A stretch of 49,064 bases of DNA from an uncultured Pelagibacteraceae bacterium (lineage in GTDB: Bacteria; Pseudomonadota; Alphaproteobacteria; Pelagibacterales; Pelagibacteraceae), in contig CACGGJ010000007.1 in assembly GCA_902572515.1 (NCBI GenBank), forward strand, positions 1-49,064. Direction: 5' to 3'. This document shows positions 8,350-18,000 of this stretch, piece after piece (within the stretch, counting starts at the first letter, position 1; each line of letters begins with the position of its first letter). Made by a program: the position numbers and the translations under genes. Under the pieces are notes generated by a model that saw only the letters and a program-made list of their open reading frames with translations, did not search any database and was not told the origin of the DNA.

Positions 8350-9571
8350 ATTTTTTTCTATTTAATATTAAAAAAAATATATAAGAAATAATACTTAAGA
8401 TTAAGAAAACTGAAAAAGCTGATTTAAACGCAAATATTTCTGTATGACCCATGCCTTTAACAATATCTATCACTAAGCCCATTAGCCATTGCATTATGAA
8501 TGTTCCTGCAAATATTAATAAATTGAATGAAGTTAGTGCTTTACCAGCAGAATAACCTGAAAAGGAAAGACCCACAGCTGGCTGCGTAACTGATAAAAAT
8601 ATTGAACTTAAAATAAATAAAGTTATGTAGAATGCGCCCGCTTTTGGGCCTAGAAATATAATCACAAACATTACAGAAAAACTAATTGGTAAACCTAATT
8701 TAAGTATTCTTTTTGCAGTAAAACCTATACCTGAAATTTTTGGTAAAAAATAACCCCATAAGAAAAAAGATAGCAACATAGTTACATTGATCCAAAACAA
8801 TCCTGTAGCGCTTTGAAGTGGTGTATAACCAGCAACTCTAGTCATCCATGGGCCTGCCCATAAAGTTTGTATAGCCATTAAGCCCCCATAATTAAATAAA
8901 CCCATTGGAATTACACTTATAAAAAATCTATTTTTCCAAACTTCTGATAAAGTTCCAGTATTACTTGGCTCTTGTAGCTCTTTATTTTTAGTTAAATTCC
9001 ATTTTGGAATGAAAGCTAACATTAAAAAAATACTAATTAAAATTAAGATAGCGATACCTCCAAATATCCATCTCCATCCGAAACTAGGCAATAAAAGTTG
9101 TACAGGCAATGTGGATGACAAAAAACCTAGTGATGCAATCATTAACATCCATGAGTTTGCTCTTTGTTGCTGATTTTCTGCATACCATATTCTGTAACCC
9201 GTTAACGGAGCCATCAAACAAGCACTTACACCTACACCAATTAGAATTCGTGAAACTAACAATCCAGAAAAACTTTCAGCTAAAGCAAATGATCCTGTTC
9301 CAACCAATGCGATTAATAAAAAAGAAGAGACAATTTTTTTTGGTCCATATTTATCTAACAAATATCCAAGCGGTATTTGCATACAAGCAAAACCTAAAAA
9401 ATAACCCCCAGCTAACAATCCTAAATCGGCTGCTAACAAATTAAATTCTGAAGTTAATACGGGGGAAAGTGTTGCAGTAATTGCACGCAACAAACATGAT
9501 AAAAAATAACCAAATGCAAATACAAAAAAAACAACAATAGCCTGTTTTTTTGGTAAAATATAATTTTCCAT
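8333..9571 (-). CDS. MFS transporter
   Basis: Major facilitator superfamily permease with about 12 predicted membrane segments in 412 residues. The loop 2-3 motif of the superfamily is visible (IPLGYLLDKYGPKKIV), as is the AGYFLGFACMQIP stretch of helix 2 just before it. The substrate cannot be told from sequence. It begins 3 bases after the stop of the upstream TRAP large permease and overlaps the hydrolase gene downstream, so it probably belongs to the same transcript and might move a related compound. That functional link is inference. Confidence 0.88.
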   Translation of the reverse strand: MENYILPKKQAIVVFFVFAFGYFLSCLLRAITATLSPVLTSEFNLLAADLGLLAGGYFLGFACMQIPLGYLLDKYGPKKIVSSFLLIALVGTGSFALAESFSGLLVSRILIGVGVSACLMAPLTGYRIWYAENQQQRANSWMLMIASLGFLSSTLPVQLLLPSFGWRWIFGGIAILILISIFLMLAFIPKWNLTKNKELQEPSNTGTLSEVWKNRFFISVIPMGLFNYGGLMAIQTLWAGPWMTRVAGYTPLQSATGLFWINVTMLLSFFLWGYFLPKISGIGFTAKRILKLGLPISFSVMFVIIFLGPKAGAFYITLFILSSIFLSVTQPAVGLSFSGYSAGKALTSFNLLIFAGTFIMQWLMGLVIDIVKGMGHTEIFAFKSAFSVFLILSIISYIFFLILNRKKYENKT

Positions 9572-9574
9572 TAA

Positions 9575-12227
9575 TTAAAAGTTTAAAGATATATCTCTAT
9601 GAACTGAGTTACACCTAGCAACAAATTTAGCTTGTTCTTTAGTTAATCTGTTTTGAAGTCTAAGTCCAATATTATGTTTGATAACATCATTATATTTAAT
9701 TAATTCAGGCATCAAATTCTTATTAGCATCATCTCTCCATGAAACTTCTAAATTGAAAAGATCAAAAGTTTCTGAACTAACTTCAATTAATTTTTGCTCA
9801 TCTACTTCATCATTATCTATAACAGATATTAGGTCATCTAATTTATTCGCAAATTCTTCAGTTCCAGAAATTTCTCCTAGTTTTTCAAAGAGATTATCAA
9901 TTATTGATATTGCGTTTTCGTAATTTTTATTATCAATATTATATTTTAATTCTTTTATTTCGGGTGAAAGTTCTTTTAATTTTTCATTGTCGTTTATAAA
10001 CATTACTATTTGATCCAGAGTTTCATAAGCTTCATCAACGTTTTTTCTATATCTTTTAGTTCTTGTGTTTTTTGCTTTGTGCAATATTTCAAACTCTCCA
10101 TTTTTAGCTTTCCAATTTTCAGGAACTTTATTTTGAAGTTCTTTAATTTCTAGCTCGTAATTCTCGATATTTAATTCTAATTTATTTTTATCTGATAAGT
10201 TATCATCATCTAAATTTCTAATTTCAGCTTTTGTTTTTTTAATTTTCTGGTCTATTTTTCTAATTTTTTTCTCAATTTTTCTTACATTGAAATGCAAGTC
10301 CCTATAATCTTTTGTAAATAATTCATATTCTTCCTCAGTTTTTTGAAGTTTTTTAACAATAGCAAAAGTCCCAAGCGCATTATCAAAATGCTCTTCAAAA
10401 ATATCTAATTTATCAATTGGAAGATTTGCGGGAGTTAATTTCTGCATGTCTTTTATCACATTAGTAATTCTTTGTTCTTCAGTATTGTAAATCGCAAATT
10501 TGTACTCTTGTAAGCAATATTGTAGCTTTGGATTCATCGGTGGTGGAGCAACGTTCGATGTTAAATATGTTCTTGCTGGCAGGTAATTTACTAATGATGG
10601 ATAGAAACCGACAATTCCAAGACCTATTAATTGTAAAATAATAAATGGAACCACGCCTTTCCAAATATTTAAAGTAGTAACAAGTTTTGAAGCTACACCT
10701 TTTAAGTAAAACAATGCAAAACCAAATGGTGGTGTTAAAAAATGAGGTTTGTAAATTCACTCCAATCATTACACCAAGCCAAATTGCACTTACATTAGCT
10801 CCTGGTTCAGCTAATAATATTGGAGCAATGATAGGGACAACAACTACAGCTATTTCAATAAAATCAAGAAAGAAACCTAGTAAAAAAATCACTGCCATTA
10901 CAACGATAAACTGTGTCCAAAATCCCCCTGGCAAATCTTGAAGAAAATCTCTTACTAGTTCTTCTCCTCCAAACGCTCTAAATCCAGAGGTTAACATTGC
11001 AGCTCCTAATAAAATTATAAAAACCATTGAAGTCGTTACGCATGTTTCTGTAACAACTTCTCTTAAAACATTCTCAATTTTGTATGCTCTCCAAAAACTC
11101 CAAATAATTCCTATTAAAAAAGTAATTGTAAAAAATCCTGTAATAAAAATTGCTGTAAGATCTCTAGTTTCAACAGCTTTAATATTTAAATTATAATTCT
11201 TAGATAAAATATAAATTGGAATGACAGATAAAATTGCAATTATAATTGGATAATAAGCATCTTTTTTTCCTTTATGTAAACGATAACCTGCCATCATAGT
11301 TGCGCCTATTGCTCCAATAGATCCAGCTTGATTAACAGTTGCAATACCTAAAAGTATAGATCCTAAAACTGCAAAAATTAAAGCAAGGGGAGGAATAATT
11401 ACTATTAAAACCTTAATCCAAAATTTTGAGTCAAAATTTCCTTTAAATGGAACGGGAGGAGCTGCCTTGGGATTTAATCTTGCGTATACAAATACATAAA
11501 TCATATACAAACCAACCAATACTAAACCAGGTAATAATGCCCCCAAAAACATATCTCCTGCAGAAGTAGAACCCACTCTAAATTCTCCAGGCATATTAAA
11601 TTCACCAGTTAAAATTTTGTAATCAGTCTGACGCATAGTATTTGCAACGTCTGCTGCGCTAGCTAATTGATCGGCTATGATAATTAATACAATTGAAGGA
11701 GGTATAATTTGTCCAAGAGTTCCTGATGAACAAACAATTCCACTTGCTAGACTTTTATCATATTTATTATTAAGCATTGTGGGTAGTGATATTAATCCCA
11801 TTGCTATTACTGTTGCGCCAACAATACCCGTGGTAGCTGCAAGTAACGCCCCAACAAAAATTACTGATATTCCTAAACCTCCAGGGATAGGTCCAAACAA
11901 CTGCCCCATTGTAACTAAAAGATCTTCCGCAATTTTTGATTTTTGCAGCATGATCCCCATGAAAATAAATAAAGGAATTGCAATTAAAGTATCAGTTTCT
12001 ACATCCCAGTAGTTACTCCTAAAGTTTGTAATGCCGGCGGTTAACCATTCTTTAGGGCCATCAACAGCAAAATAAGCACTACTATCGCCTGCAAATAAGT
12101 AACCAAAAAAAGCAGCAAGCCCGATTGAAATTATTGCTGATCCAGGTAATGCAAAAGCTACTGGAAAACCAGAAGCTAATGCTCCAATCATTATAATTAC
12201 AAGTAAAGCTAAAAATAAATGTTCCAT
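9575..12227 (-). CDS. dctM: TRAP transporter large permease with long coiled-coil tail; single-base frameshift
   Basis: DctM-type large membrane subunit of a TRAP transporter, driving sodium-coupled uptake of an organic acid delivered by the binding protein. The normal frame runs from the ATG at 12227 to residue 495 (NLQTS), where a T6 run (plus-strand A6 at 10737-10742) has one base too many. Removing one T restores SFLTPPFGFALFYLKGVAS, which matches the second DctM of this window (NLQTSFLTPP), and joins it to the frame ending at 9575. The repaired protein would have 883 residues: a TRAP domain to about residue 555, a PPPMNP hinge, then about 320 charged, mostly helical residues (RKIEKKIRKIDQKIKKTKAE) expected to lie outside the membrane. 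Left unrepaired, translation continues 87 codons out of frame to 10479. This may be a sequencing error or a real mutation. Confidence 0.85.
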
Positions 12228-12230
12228 TAT

Positions 12231-13214
12231 TTAATTCTTTAAAAGTTTATGACTGCTACTCATAAAGTAGCTAGTGAATTGAGTTAACATACTTACTGCA
12301 AACACAGCTAAATAAACTGCCATTAGATAAAGTAAATATAATCCGTTTGAACCTTGCTGCGTAATTTCAAATGAAATTACAGGACCATTGATGATACTAG
12401 CTTTACCCCCCATGCCTAAAAATATTACAATCAAACATAAAGGAATTCCTAGAATTAATGACCCAATTGCATTAGTCCATGCTTTTTTACGTTCGCTAAA
12501 ACCAGTATAAAGAACATCAACTCTTACGTGACCTTCATGAATTAACGCATAAGCGCTTGCAAATAAATATAGGGCTGCATACCAAAAACGAACTAAGTCG
12601 CCTTGGAATGCTTGTTCATATTGAAAAATAAATCTTGATAATACAATTAAAAATTCACTTCCAACTACTAAAACTGCTAACCAAATAAATCCTACAGATC
12701 TTGTAAAATAACCAATCACAAAAGAAGCCAATATTAAAGGAAAGTGTATATATGTAATTCTAAAAGCAGGTATTACTAAATTAATTTTAAGTTGTTCTCC
12801 GAAAATTGGCTCAACTAGTTTTTCTACTACCATGAATGAGATTAAAAAGTCTGCTACTCCAACAATTAGTACAGCCCAGAAAGAGGACCTTACTACGTAA
12901 GCTGTAATTTTCGATAAGATCTCAGAGTCTGTTTGCAATGTTTGTTTTATGGATTTCAAAACAAAAAATATAACTCCTGCTAAAGATACAAAATAAAATA
13001 GTAATTGAATATATGATAAATTTATTGCAAGCCCCTCTAAAGGCTTATTTAATTTTTTAAATCCAAATAATTCATAATGAGCGAAAAGTTTTTTAACTCC
13101 TGGCCAATCAAACCAAACTGTTAAAACATTATTTACTAAAAAAACAAAAGTTAAAGCTAAGATAGAATAACTAAATATTCTTATTAAAATAGATAAGTTA
13201 TTTTTCTCCATCAT
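12231..13214 (-). CDS. dctQ: TRAP transporter small permease, enlarged form
   Basis: DctQ-type small subunit that pairs with DctM. The conserved DctQ part is the C-terminal half (about residues 175-327), including WYAALYLFASAYALIHEGHV and RVDVLYTGFSERKKAWTNAI, where the HEGHVRVD stretch is the family signature. At 327 residues it is much larger than typical DctQ proteins, because about 170 residues of extra hydrophobic sequence precede the core and add several membrane segments. It sits 3 bases upstream of dctM and 69 bases after dctP, with a terminator-like stem-loop between dctP and dctQ. Confidence 0.88.
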   Translation of the reverse strand: MMEKNNLSILIRIFSYSILALTFVFLVNNVLTVWFDWPGVKKLFAHYELFGFKKLNKPLEGLAINLSYIQLLFYFVSLAGVIFFVLKSIKQTLQTDSEILSKITAYVVRSSFWAVLIVGVADFLISFMVVEKLVEPIFGEQLKINLVIPAFRITYIHFPLILASFVIGYFTRSVGFIWLAVLVVGSEFLIVLSRFIFQYEQAFQGDLVRFWYAALYLFASAYALIHEGHVRVDVLYTGFSERKKAWTNAIGSLILGIPLCLIVIFLGMGGKASIINGPVISFEITQQGSNGLYLLYLMAVYLAVFAVSMLTQFTSYFMSSSHKLLKN

Positions 13215-13231
13215 ATTAAATCTTTTATTGA

Positions 13232-13264
13232 TATATAAAAAGAGGGCCCATTTAAGGGCCCTCT
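13232..13264 (-). terminator. Stem-loop between dctP and dctQ (first TRAP operon)
   Basis: On the minus strand, downstream of the binding-protein gene, there is a perfect 9-bp stem (AGAGGGCCC, 13241-13249, with GGGCCCTCT, 13256-13264) with a 6-base loop, followed by TTTTTATATAT. This is a textbook intrinsic terminator. Because it lies inside an operon it probably acts as a partial terminator or 3'-end stabiliser that keeps dctP mRNA more abundant than dctQM. Confidence 0.85.
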
Positions 13265-13283
13265 AGTAATAATTAGAATTAAA

Positions 13284-14408
13284 TTATACTCCTAATGCTC
13301 TATTTCTTTGAGCAACATATGGCCCGTCAGACAAGTTAGTCCAAGCACCAATTTCCTTACGACCTTTAACAAAGGCAGCATGTACTTTCTTAGCAAGAGC
13401 ACTATGTTGTTGAACTTCATCAAAAACTTCTGCAGCACCTTTAGCGAAAGCATCGTAAACTTTATCGTTAAACTTCTCTAGTTTAACTCCACTTTCGTTA
13501 ACTAATCGCGCTAGTGCAGCTCCGTTTTTAGCATTGTATTCAGCCATTGTAGTTGTGTCAGCCCAATCACATGCAGTTTTAATAATTAACTGATCTGATT
13601 TTGACAAACTAGTAAACCAAGATTTGTTAACTCCACAAGCTAGTGTAGATCCTGGTTCATGCATTCCTGGATAGTAATAATACTTAGCAGCTTCCTGGAA
13701 CTTCATAGCTTCATCATTCCAAGGTCCTACCCATTCTGTTGCGTCAATTGCACCTGACACAAGGTTTTCATAAATTTGTCCACCAGGAAGTGAAATTGGA
13801 GAACCACCAAGTTTTCCAAGAACTTGTCCACCTAAACCAGGCATACGCATTTTTAAACCTTTAAAGTCATTAGCTGATCTAATTTTTTTGTTAAACCAAC
13901 CACCCATTTGCACTCCAGTGTTACCAGCAGCAAAACTTTGTGTTCCAAAATCATCAGTCAATTCATCCCACAACTCTTGTCCACCAGCAAATTTTAACCA
14001 CGCATTCATTTCAGCATATGTGAAACCAAATGGAACGGCAGTAAAATATCCAAATGCAGGGTGTTTTTTAACCCAGTAGTAATCAGCACCGTGATACATT
14101 TGAGAGTTACCTGATGCAACTTCGTCAAATGAGTCAAATGCTTTTACCCTTTCGTTAGCAGCATAATAAGTAACTTGAATTCTTCCGTCACTCATATCGC
14201 TTAATCTTTGAGCAAGTCTTTGTGCACCAGTTCCTAGGCCTGGAAAATCTCTGGGCCATGTAGCTACCATAGAAGCTTCGACTCTTTCTTTGGCAACTGC
14301 TGGAGCAGATAAAGCAACAGCAGCAACACCAGTTGCAGCTGCAGTTTTAAAGAACTTACGTCTTGAAGGTGATCTAGACACCTTCAATGATTTTTTTTCT
14401 TTAATCAT
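13284..14408 (-). CDS. dctP: TRAP substrate-binding protein (DctP family, TakP-like)
   Basis: Periplasmic binding protein that captures a small carboxylate for the DctQM permease. The N-terminus has a twin-arginine signal (SPSRRKFFKTAAATG, hydrophobic stretch, cleavage near APAVA), so it is probably exported folded by Tat. Arg188 in GLKMRMPGLGG sits where DctP proteins bind the substrate carboxylate, and DATEWVGPWNDEAMK with YYYYPGMHEPG is typical of the TakP (2-oxoacid) subgroup. The binding-protein family is firm; the ligand is not proven. A strong ribosome binding site (GAGGAGAGAG) precedes the ATG. Confidence 0.93.
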   Translation of the reverse strand: MIKEKKSLKVSRSPSRRKFFKTAAATGVAAVALSAPAVAKERVEASMVATWPRDFPGLGTGAQRLAQRLSDMSDGRIQVTYYAANERVKAFDSFDEVASGNSQMYHGADYYWVKKHPAFGYFTAVPFGFTYAEMNAWLKFAGGQELWDELTDDFGTQSFAAGNTGVQMGGWFNKKIRSANDFKGLKMRMPGLGGQVLGKLGGSPISLPGGQIYENLVSGAIDATEWVGPWNDEAMKFQEAAKYYYYPGMHEPGSTLACGVNKSWFTSLSKSDQLIIKTACDWADTTTMAEYNAKNGAALARLVNESGVKLEKFNDKVYDAFAKGAAEVFDEVQQHSALAKKVHAAFVKGRKEIGAWTNLSDGPYVAQRNRALGV

Positions 14409-14426
14409 TACTCTCTCCTCTTCTTT

Positions 14427-14436
14427 GTTAATTAAC
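14427..14436. repeat. GTTAATTAAC palindrome in dctP leader
   Basis: A 10-bp perfect palindrome lies just upstream of the ribosome binding site of the first dctP. The same core, in the same position, is found upstream of the second dctP at 19229-19238. It could be an operator or simply leader sequence shared by paralogous genes. Confidence 0.4.
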
Positions 14437-14535
14437 GGTAAAGATTAAATTACAAATGTGCGTTTAAGTCTAGATTAAAATATCTGTAAACTATTGTATT
14501 ACAATCTGAGGTAGTAAATTTTAGATTATATAAAA

Positions 14536-14712
14536 TTATTTTTTATCAAAAAATGCTTCATAGACCATCATGAAAATTGCAATTGCCATCAATATATAAA
14601 CAGGCAAGACATCAAAAAAACCAATCATGGTTGATCTTGTTAACGTGGTTGCTAAACCAACTAAAAAGGCTGTTGCAAGCAAAGTTCCTAAAAATACAGT
14701 AAATTTTTGCAT
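14536..14712 (-). CDS. Small membrane protein of unknown function (58 aa)
   Basis: I do not recognise this short protein. Reading from the ATG at 14712, which directly abuts the amidase stop codon, gives MQKFTVFLGTLLATAFLVGL and so on, ending in YEAFFDKK. Two hydrophobic stretches are visible, about residues 4-22 and 35-51, joined by a short polar loop (TTLTRSTMIGFFD). The abutting start, fully open frame and neighbour-like composition support a real gene. It is the last gene of the TRAP-amidase operon, so it may be an accessory subunit of that transporter; this is inference. Confidence 0.6.
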   Translation of the reverse strand: MQKFTVFLGTLLATAFLVGLATTLTRSTMIGFFDVLPVYILMAIAIFMMVYEAFFDKK

Positions 14713-16041
14713 TTAATTATTACATTCCTTTTCTAACCAATTAGCAACACCTAAAAATCTATGATCATCAAATTTTGCACCGATCAATTGAACACCTAGT
14801 GGCATTTTACTCTCTCCCTGTAATAACGGAAGAGAAATACATGGAGTTCCTAAATAAGACCACACTTTATTAAACTCTGCAGAGCCAGTGCTCTTTAAGC
14901 CTTTAGGGGCAACACCAGGACTAGAAGGTGACAATATTCCATGATAATCTTCAAATACTTCTTCATAGGACTCATAACTTCTTTTCATAAAATCTATAGC
15001 TTCAGCATATTCTTTTGCTGAATGTTTATTTCCTTTAATAATTGCATCCTGCATAGGTTTAGATAATTTTTTTTTATACTTTTTATAATATAATCCAAAA
15101 TTGTTTGCCAAATCTGTTTCGTGAATTATCTGATGGTATTTATGAATATCTTTAAAATAAGATGGTGTATCGAAAATTTCGATGTTATTTTTAAAAGATT
15201 TAATAAAATATTCAAAAGCTTCTCTAGATTTTTTTTCAACATTTTTCCAATGATCTGTTTTATAAAAAATAAATTTTGGCTCAAACAGTGGTCCTTTTTT
15301 TGTTTCTTCAAGCATACTATCGGCTGAATAATAAACGGTTGCATTATCAAATTTATCTTTTTTAATTAATACTTTTGCAAGGAGTGCCACATCCTCAACA
15401 GTTCTTCCAAATACACCTATGTGATCTAATTTTTCTGAAGTTTTAAGCACTCCATTTCTTGAAATTAATCCGTAGGTTGGTTTGTAACCTACAACTCCAC
15501 AATAAGATGCGGGTCTTATAACTGAACCACCTGTTTGCGATCCTATTGATAAAGGTGCCATATACGATGCAACTGTAGCAGCAGACCCACTCGATGAACC
15601 ACCTGGAGTTCTAGAGTGATCATGTGGATTGGTTGTTTTAGTTGGACCAAGATAAGCTAGTTCAGCTGTAGCAGTTTTGCCCATTACAATTGCACCAGCT
15701 GCTAAAAGCAAATCAATAATTTCTGCGTTTTGTGAGTAAGATTTTCCTTTTCTAATAACTGTTCCACATTCTGTTGGCATATCAACTGTTCCAACAATAT
15801 CTTTTACAGCTACAGGAATGCCATGCAAAGGTCCTGTGGGTTTTCCTGATCTTCTGTATTCATCAGCCTCAGCAGCTTTTTCTAGTAAAAGTTTTTTATC
15901 AAAATGTGCCCAAGCCTTAACATCTTTTTCAAATTTATTTATTCTTTCAATATACTTCTCACAGACTTCGACTGAAGTAAGTTGAGCATCTTTTATTTTT
16001 GAAGCGATTTCTTCAACTTTTAAGGAAAAAATATCTATCAT
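14713..16041 (-). CDS. Amidase (amidase signature family)
   Basis: Hydrolyses the amide bond of an unknown small substrate, or acts as a GatA-like amidohydrolase. The Ser-cisSer-Lys triad can be read as Lys80 (GIPVAVKDIVG), Ser149 (TPGGSSSGSA) and Ser173 (GSQTGGSVIRPA), and the GYKPTYG motif follows. The 442-residue length is normal for the family. No signal peptide, so cytoplasmic. The start abuts the stop of dctM2, and no gatB or gatC is near, which argues for a catabolic role linked to what the second TRAP system imports (an amide, ureido or similar compound) rather than tRNA amidation. Confidence 0.9.
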   Translation of the reverse strand: MIDIFSLKVEEIASKIKDAQLTSVEVCEKYIERINKFEKDVKAWAHFDKKLLLEKAAEADEYRRSGKPTGPLHGIPVAVKDIVGTVDMPTECGTVIRKGKSYSQNAEIIDLLLAAGAIVMGKTATAELAYLGPTKTTNPHDHSRTPGGSSSGSAATVASYMAPLSIGSQTGGSVIRPASYCGVVGYKPTYGLISRNGVLKTSEKLDHIGVFGRTVEDVALLAKVLIKKDKFDNATVYYSADSMLEETKKGPLFEPKFIFYKTDHWKNVEKKSREAFEYFIKSFKNNIEIFDTPSYFKDIHKYHQIIHETDLANNFGLYYKKYKKKLSKPMQDAIIKGNKHSAKEYAEAIDFMKRSYESYEEVFEDYHGILSPSSPGVAPKGLKSTGSAEFNKVWSYLGTPCISLPLLQGESKMPLGVQLIGAKFDDHRFLGVANWLEKECNN

Positions 16042-17403
16042 TTAATTTGCAAATAATGTTTCTGGTAACCATAAGGCTATTGCTGGAAACATGTACATTA
16101 AAAACATTGCAAAAATAACGATTGCTAAGAAAGGCATAATTCCTCTAAAAATATCCATTAATTCAACGTTAGTTTTTTGAACTCCTTTTAAATAATAAGC
16201 CGACATTGCCATTGGCGGCGTTAAAAAAGAGGTTTGCAAATTTAAAGCTATTAACATTGCAAAAAAATATGGGTTAACGCCGAAAATTTCTAATAGTGGT
16301 AAAAAAATTGGAACAAAAATAATTAAAATTTCAGTCCACTCTAATGGCCATCCTAAAAGGAAAATTATAATTTGTGTAATTACTAGAAATTGCCAAGTTG
16401 AAATATTTATAGAAGTAAAAAAATGTTCAAAAACTTCATGTCCACCTAGGTAAGAAAATACTGAAGAAAAAGTCCAAGATCCAATAAATAACCACATAAT
16501 CATAGCTGTTGTTTTGGCAGTTAAAAAAACAGACTCTTTAAAGTTTTGCCATTTAAGGGTTTTATAAAACCAAGATAAAATCAATGCTCCAAAGGCTCCT
16601 GCTGCTGCGGCCTCTGCTGGTGTTGCTATTCCAGCTAAAATTGTTCCAAGCACTAACATAATTAATCCAAATAAAGGTACAAAAGAAACTAATACCTCTT
16701 TTAAAATTTCTGCACGAGGTGGAATATCTTCTTGTGGCGGTCTAGGTGCTATGGATGGATTCAGCCACGCTCTTATAACCGCATAGCCAATGTACAATCC
16801 TGCCAAAAGTAAACCTGGAAAGATAGCGGCTGCAAAAAGTCTTAGAGGTGATAATTGAGCAATAACTGAGTAAACAATCAACATAATGCTTGGTGGTATT
16901 AGAATACCCAAACATCCTCCGGAACATATTATTCCTGATGCAAATTTTTTATCGTAACCAGCTTTTACCATTGCTGGCCAAGCTAATAATCCCATCAACG
17001 TCACTACAGCACCAATAATTCCTGTTGCTGTAGAAAAAAGTGTACAAGTGATTAATGCAGCAACAGCCATAGATGCTGGAAGTCTATGTGCAGCTAATCT
17101 TATGGCAAAAAATAATTTTGCAACAATTCCCGCTCTCTCAACTAAATAACCCATGAACAAGAATAAAGGTACAGCTGTTAGAACATTATTATCCATAACA
17201 GTATAGGTGTTTTGAACAAATAATTGAAAAATTCTATTATCAAAAATGTGTTCCATCATGGTCGCGTCGTAGTAAGCGTAATAACCAAACGCAATACCCA
17301 TCGCCATTAATGTAAATGCAATTGGAAAACCTAAAAGAACAGCAAATAGAAATATACCCATCATTAAAATTGCAACTTCTGGATTTGAAAGACTAAATAA
17401 CAT
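16042..17403 (-). CDS. dctM: TRAP transporter large permease (second system)
   Basis: DctM subunit, 453 residues, with about 12-13 predicted membrane segments and no C-terminal extension, so it is the normal-sized form. Family landmarks: TAVPLFLFMGYLVERAGI, FSTATGIIGAVVTLMG, SGGCLGILIPPSIMLIVYSV and NLQTSFLTPPMAMSAYYLKG. The GILIPPS and FLTPP stretches are the typical TRAP signatures. It overlaps dctQ by 11 bases at its start and abuts the amidase at its end, so dctQ, dctM and the amidase gene probably share one transcript. Confidence 0.95.
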   Translation of the reverse strand: MLFSLSNPEVAILMMGIFLFAVLLGFPIAFTLMAMGIAFGYYAYYDATMMEHIFDNRIFQLFVQNTYTVMDNNVLTAVPLFLFMGYLVERAGIVAKLFFAIRLAAHRLPASMAVAALITCTLFSTATGIIGAVVTLMGLLAWPAMVKAGYDKKFASGIICSGGCLGILIPPSIMLIVYSVIAQLSPLRLFAAAIFPGLLLAGLYIGYAVIRAWLNPSIAPRPPQEDIPPRAEILKEVLVSFVPLFGLIMLVLGTILAGIATPAEAAAAGAFGALILSWFYKTLKWQNFKESVFLTAKTTAMIMWLFIGSWTFSSVFSYLGGHEVFEHFFTSINISTWQFLVITQIIIFLLGWPLEWTEILIIFVPIFLPLLEIFGVNPYFFAMLIALNLQTSFLTPPMAMSAYYLKGVQKTNVELMDIFRGIMPFLAIVIFAMFLMYMFPAIALWLPETLFAN

Positions 17404-17980
17404 TTGATTTATCTTCCTGTTGTGATGTTCTCATCAGCATTTGTTCTGTTTCCTCGGCAACTACCATTCGCATAGGCCATTGTCCTGTTTTGATACAAAT
17501 AATAGATCTAAAAACTTCTGCAATTCCTTGAATAACTAACAATGTACCTGCAGCAGGTATCATAGATTTAACCATGTAAATTTGTATTTGAGCTGGACTA
17601 CTCCAACTTGTCTCTTTTATTTTCCAAGCAATTGCAGCGTACTCATATCCGTAAAATGCTAAAGCAACGACGCCTGGAAAAAAGAAGATAAAATAAAGGA
17701 CTAAATCTATCCAAGCTTGAGTTCTTTGTTTAAATAATCGATAAATTACATCACCTCTTACATGGGCTTCGGTCGCTAAACAATATGCACCCGACATCAT
17801 TAGTATTGCCCCATACATTTGCATACTAAAATCAAAATTCCATAAAGTTGGCTTATTAAAAACATAAGCCATAACAACTTCATAAACTGTTCCACCCATT
17901 AAAATCACTATACACCAAGAAAATGCTTTACCCATTGAAGTGCTAAGTGTATCCGCAAATTTAATGAAAGATTCCATCAT
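17393..17980 (-). CDS. dctQ: TRAP transporter small permease (second system)
   Basis: DctQ subunit with four predicted membrane segments and the family signature TEAHVRGDVIYRLFKQRTQA around residues 70-90. The length (about 195 residues) is normal. A TTG at 17983 is followed by two in-frame ATG codons; the ATG at 17980 is taken, though 17977 is equally possible. The WNFDFSMQMYGAILMMSGAY stretch is typical of the branch of DctQ found with TakP-like binding proteins. The 3' end overlaps dctM by 11 bases. Confidence 0.92.
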   Translation of the reverse strand: MMESFIKFADTLSTSMGKAFSWCIVILMGGTVYEVVMAYVFNKPTLWNFDFSMQMYGAILMMSGAYCLATEAHVRGDVIYRLFKQRTQAWIDLVLYFIFFFPGVVALAFYGYEYAAIAWKIKETSWSSPAQIQIYMVKSMIPAAGTLLVIQGIAEVFRSIICIKTGQWPMRMVVAEETEQMLMRTSQQEDKSNVI

Positions 17981-18000
17981 CAAAAAGTATATTAAATTAA

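Noticed and set aside
9109-9444. Plus-strand frame opposite the MFS gene
   Set aside because: Shadow of a real minus-strand membrane protein gene.
10479-10736. Residues after the T6 run in the upstream dctM frame as a genuine C-terminus
   Set aside because: The sequence loses hydrophobic pattern and TRAP motifs exactly at the run, while the other frame continues them.
14713-16041. GatA subunit of the tRNA amidotransferase
   Set aside because: The amidase signature is shared, but there is no gatB or gatC nearby and the gene is in a transport operon.
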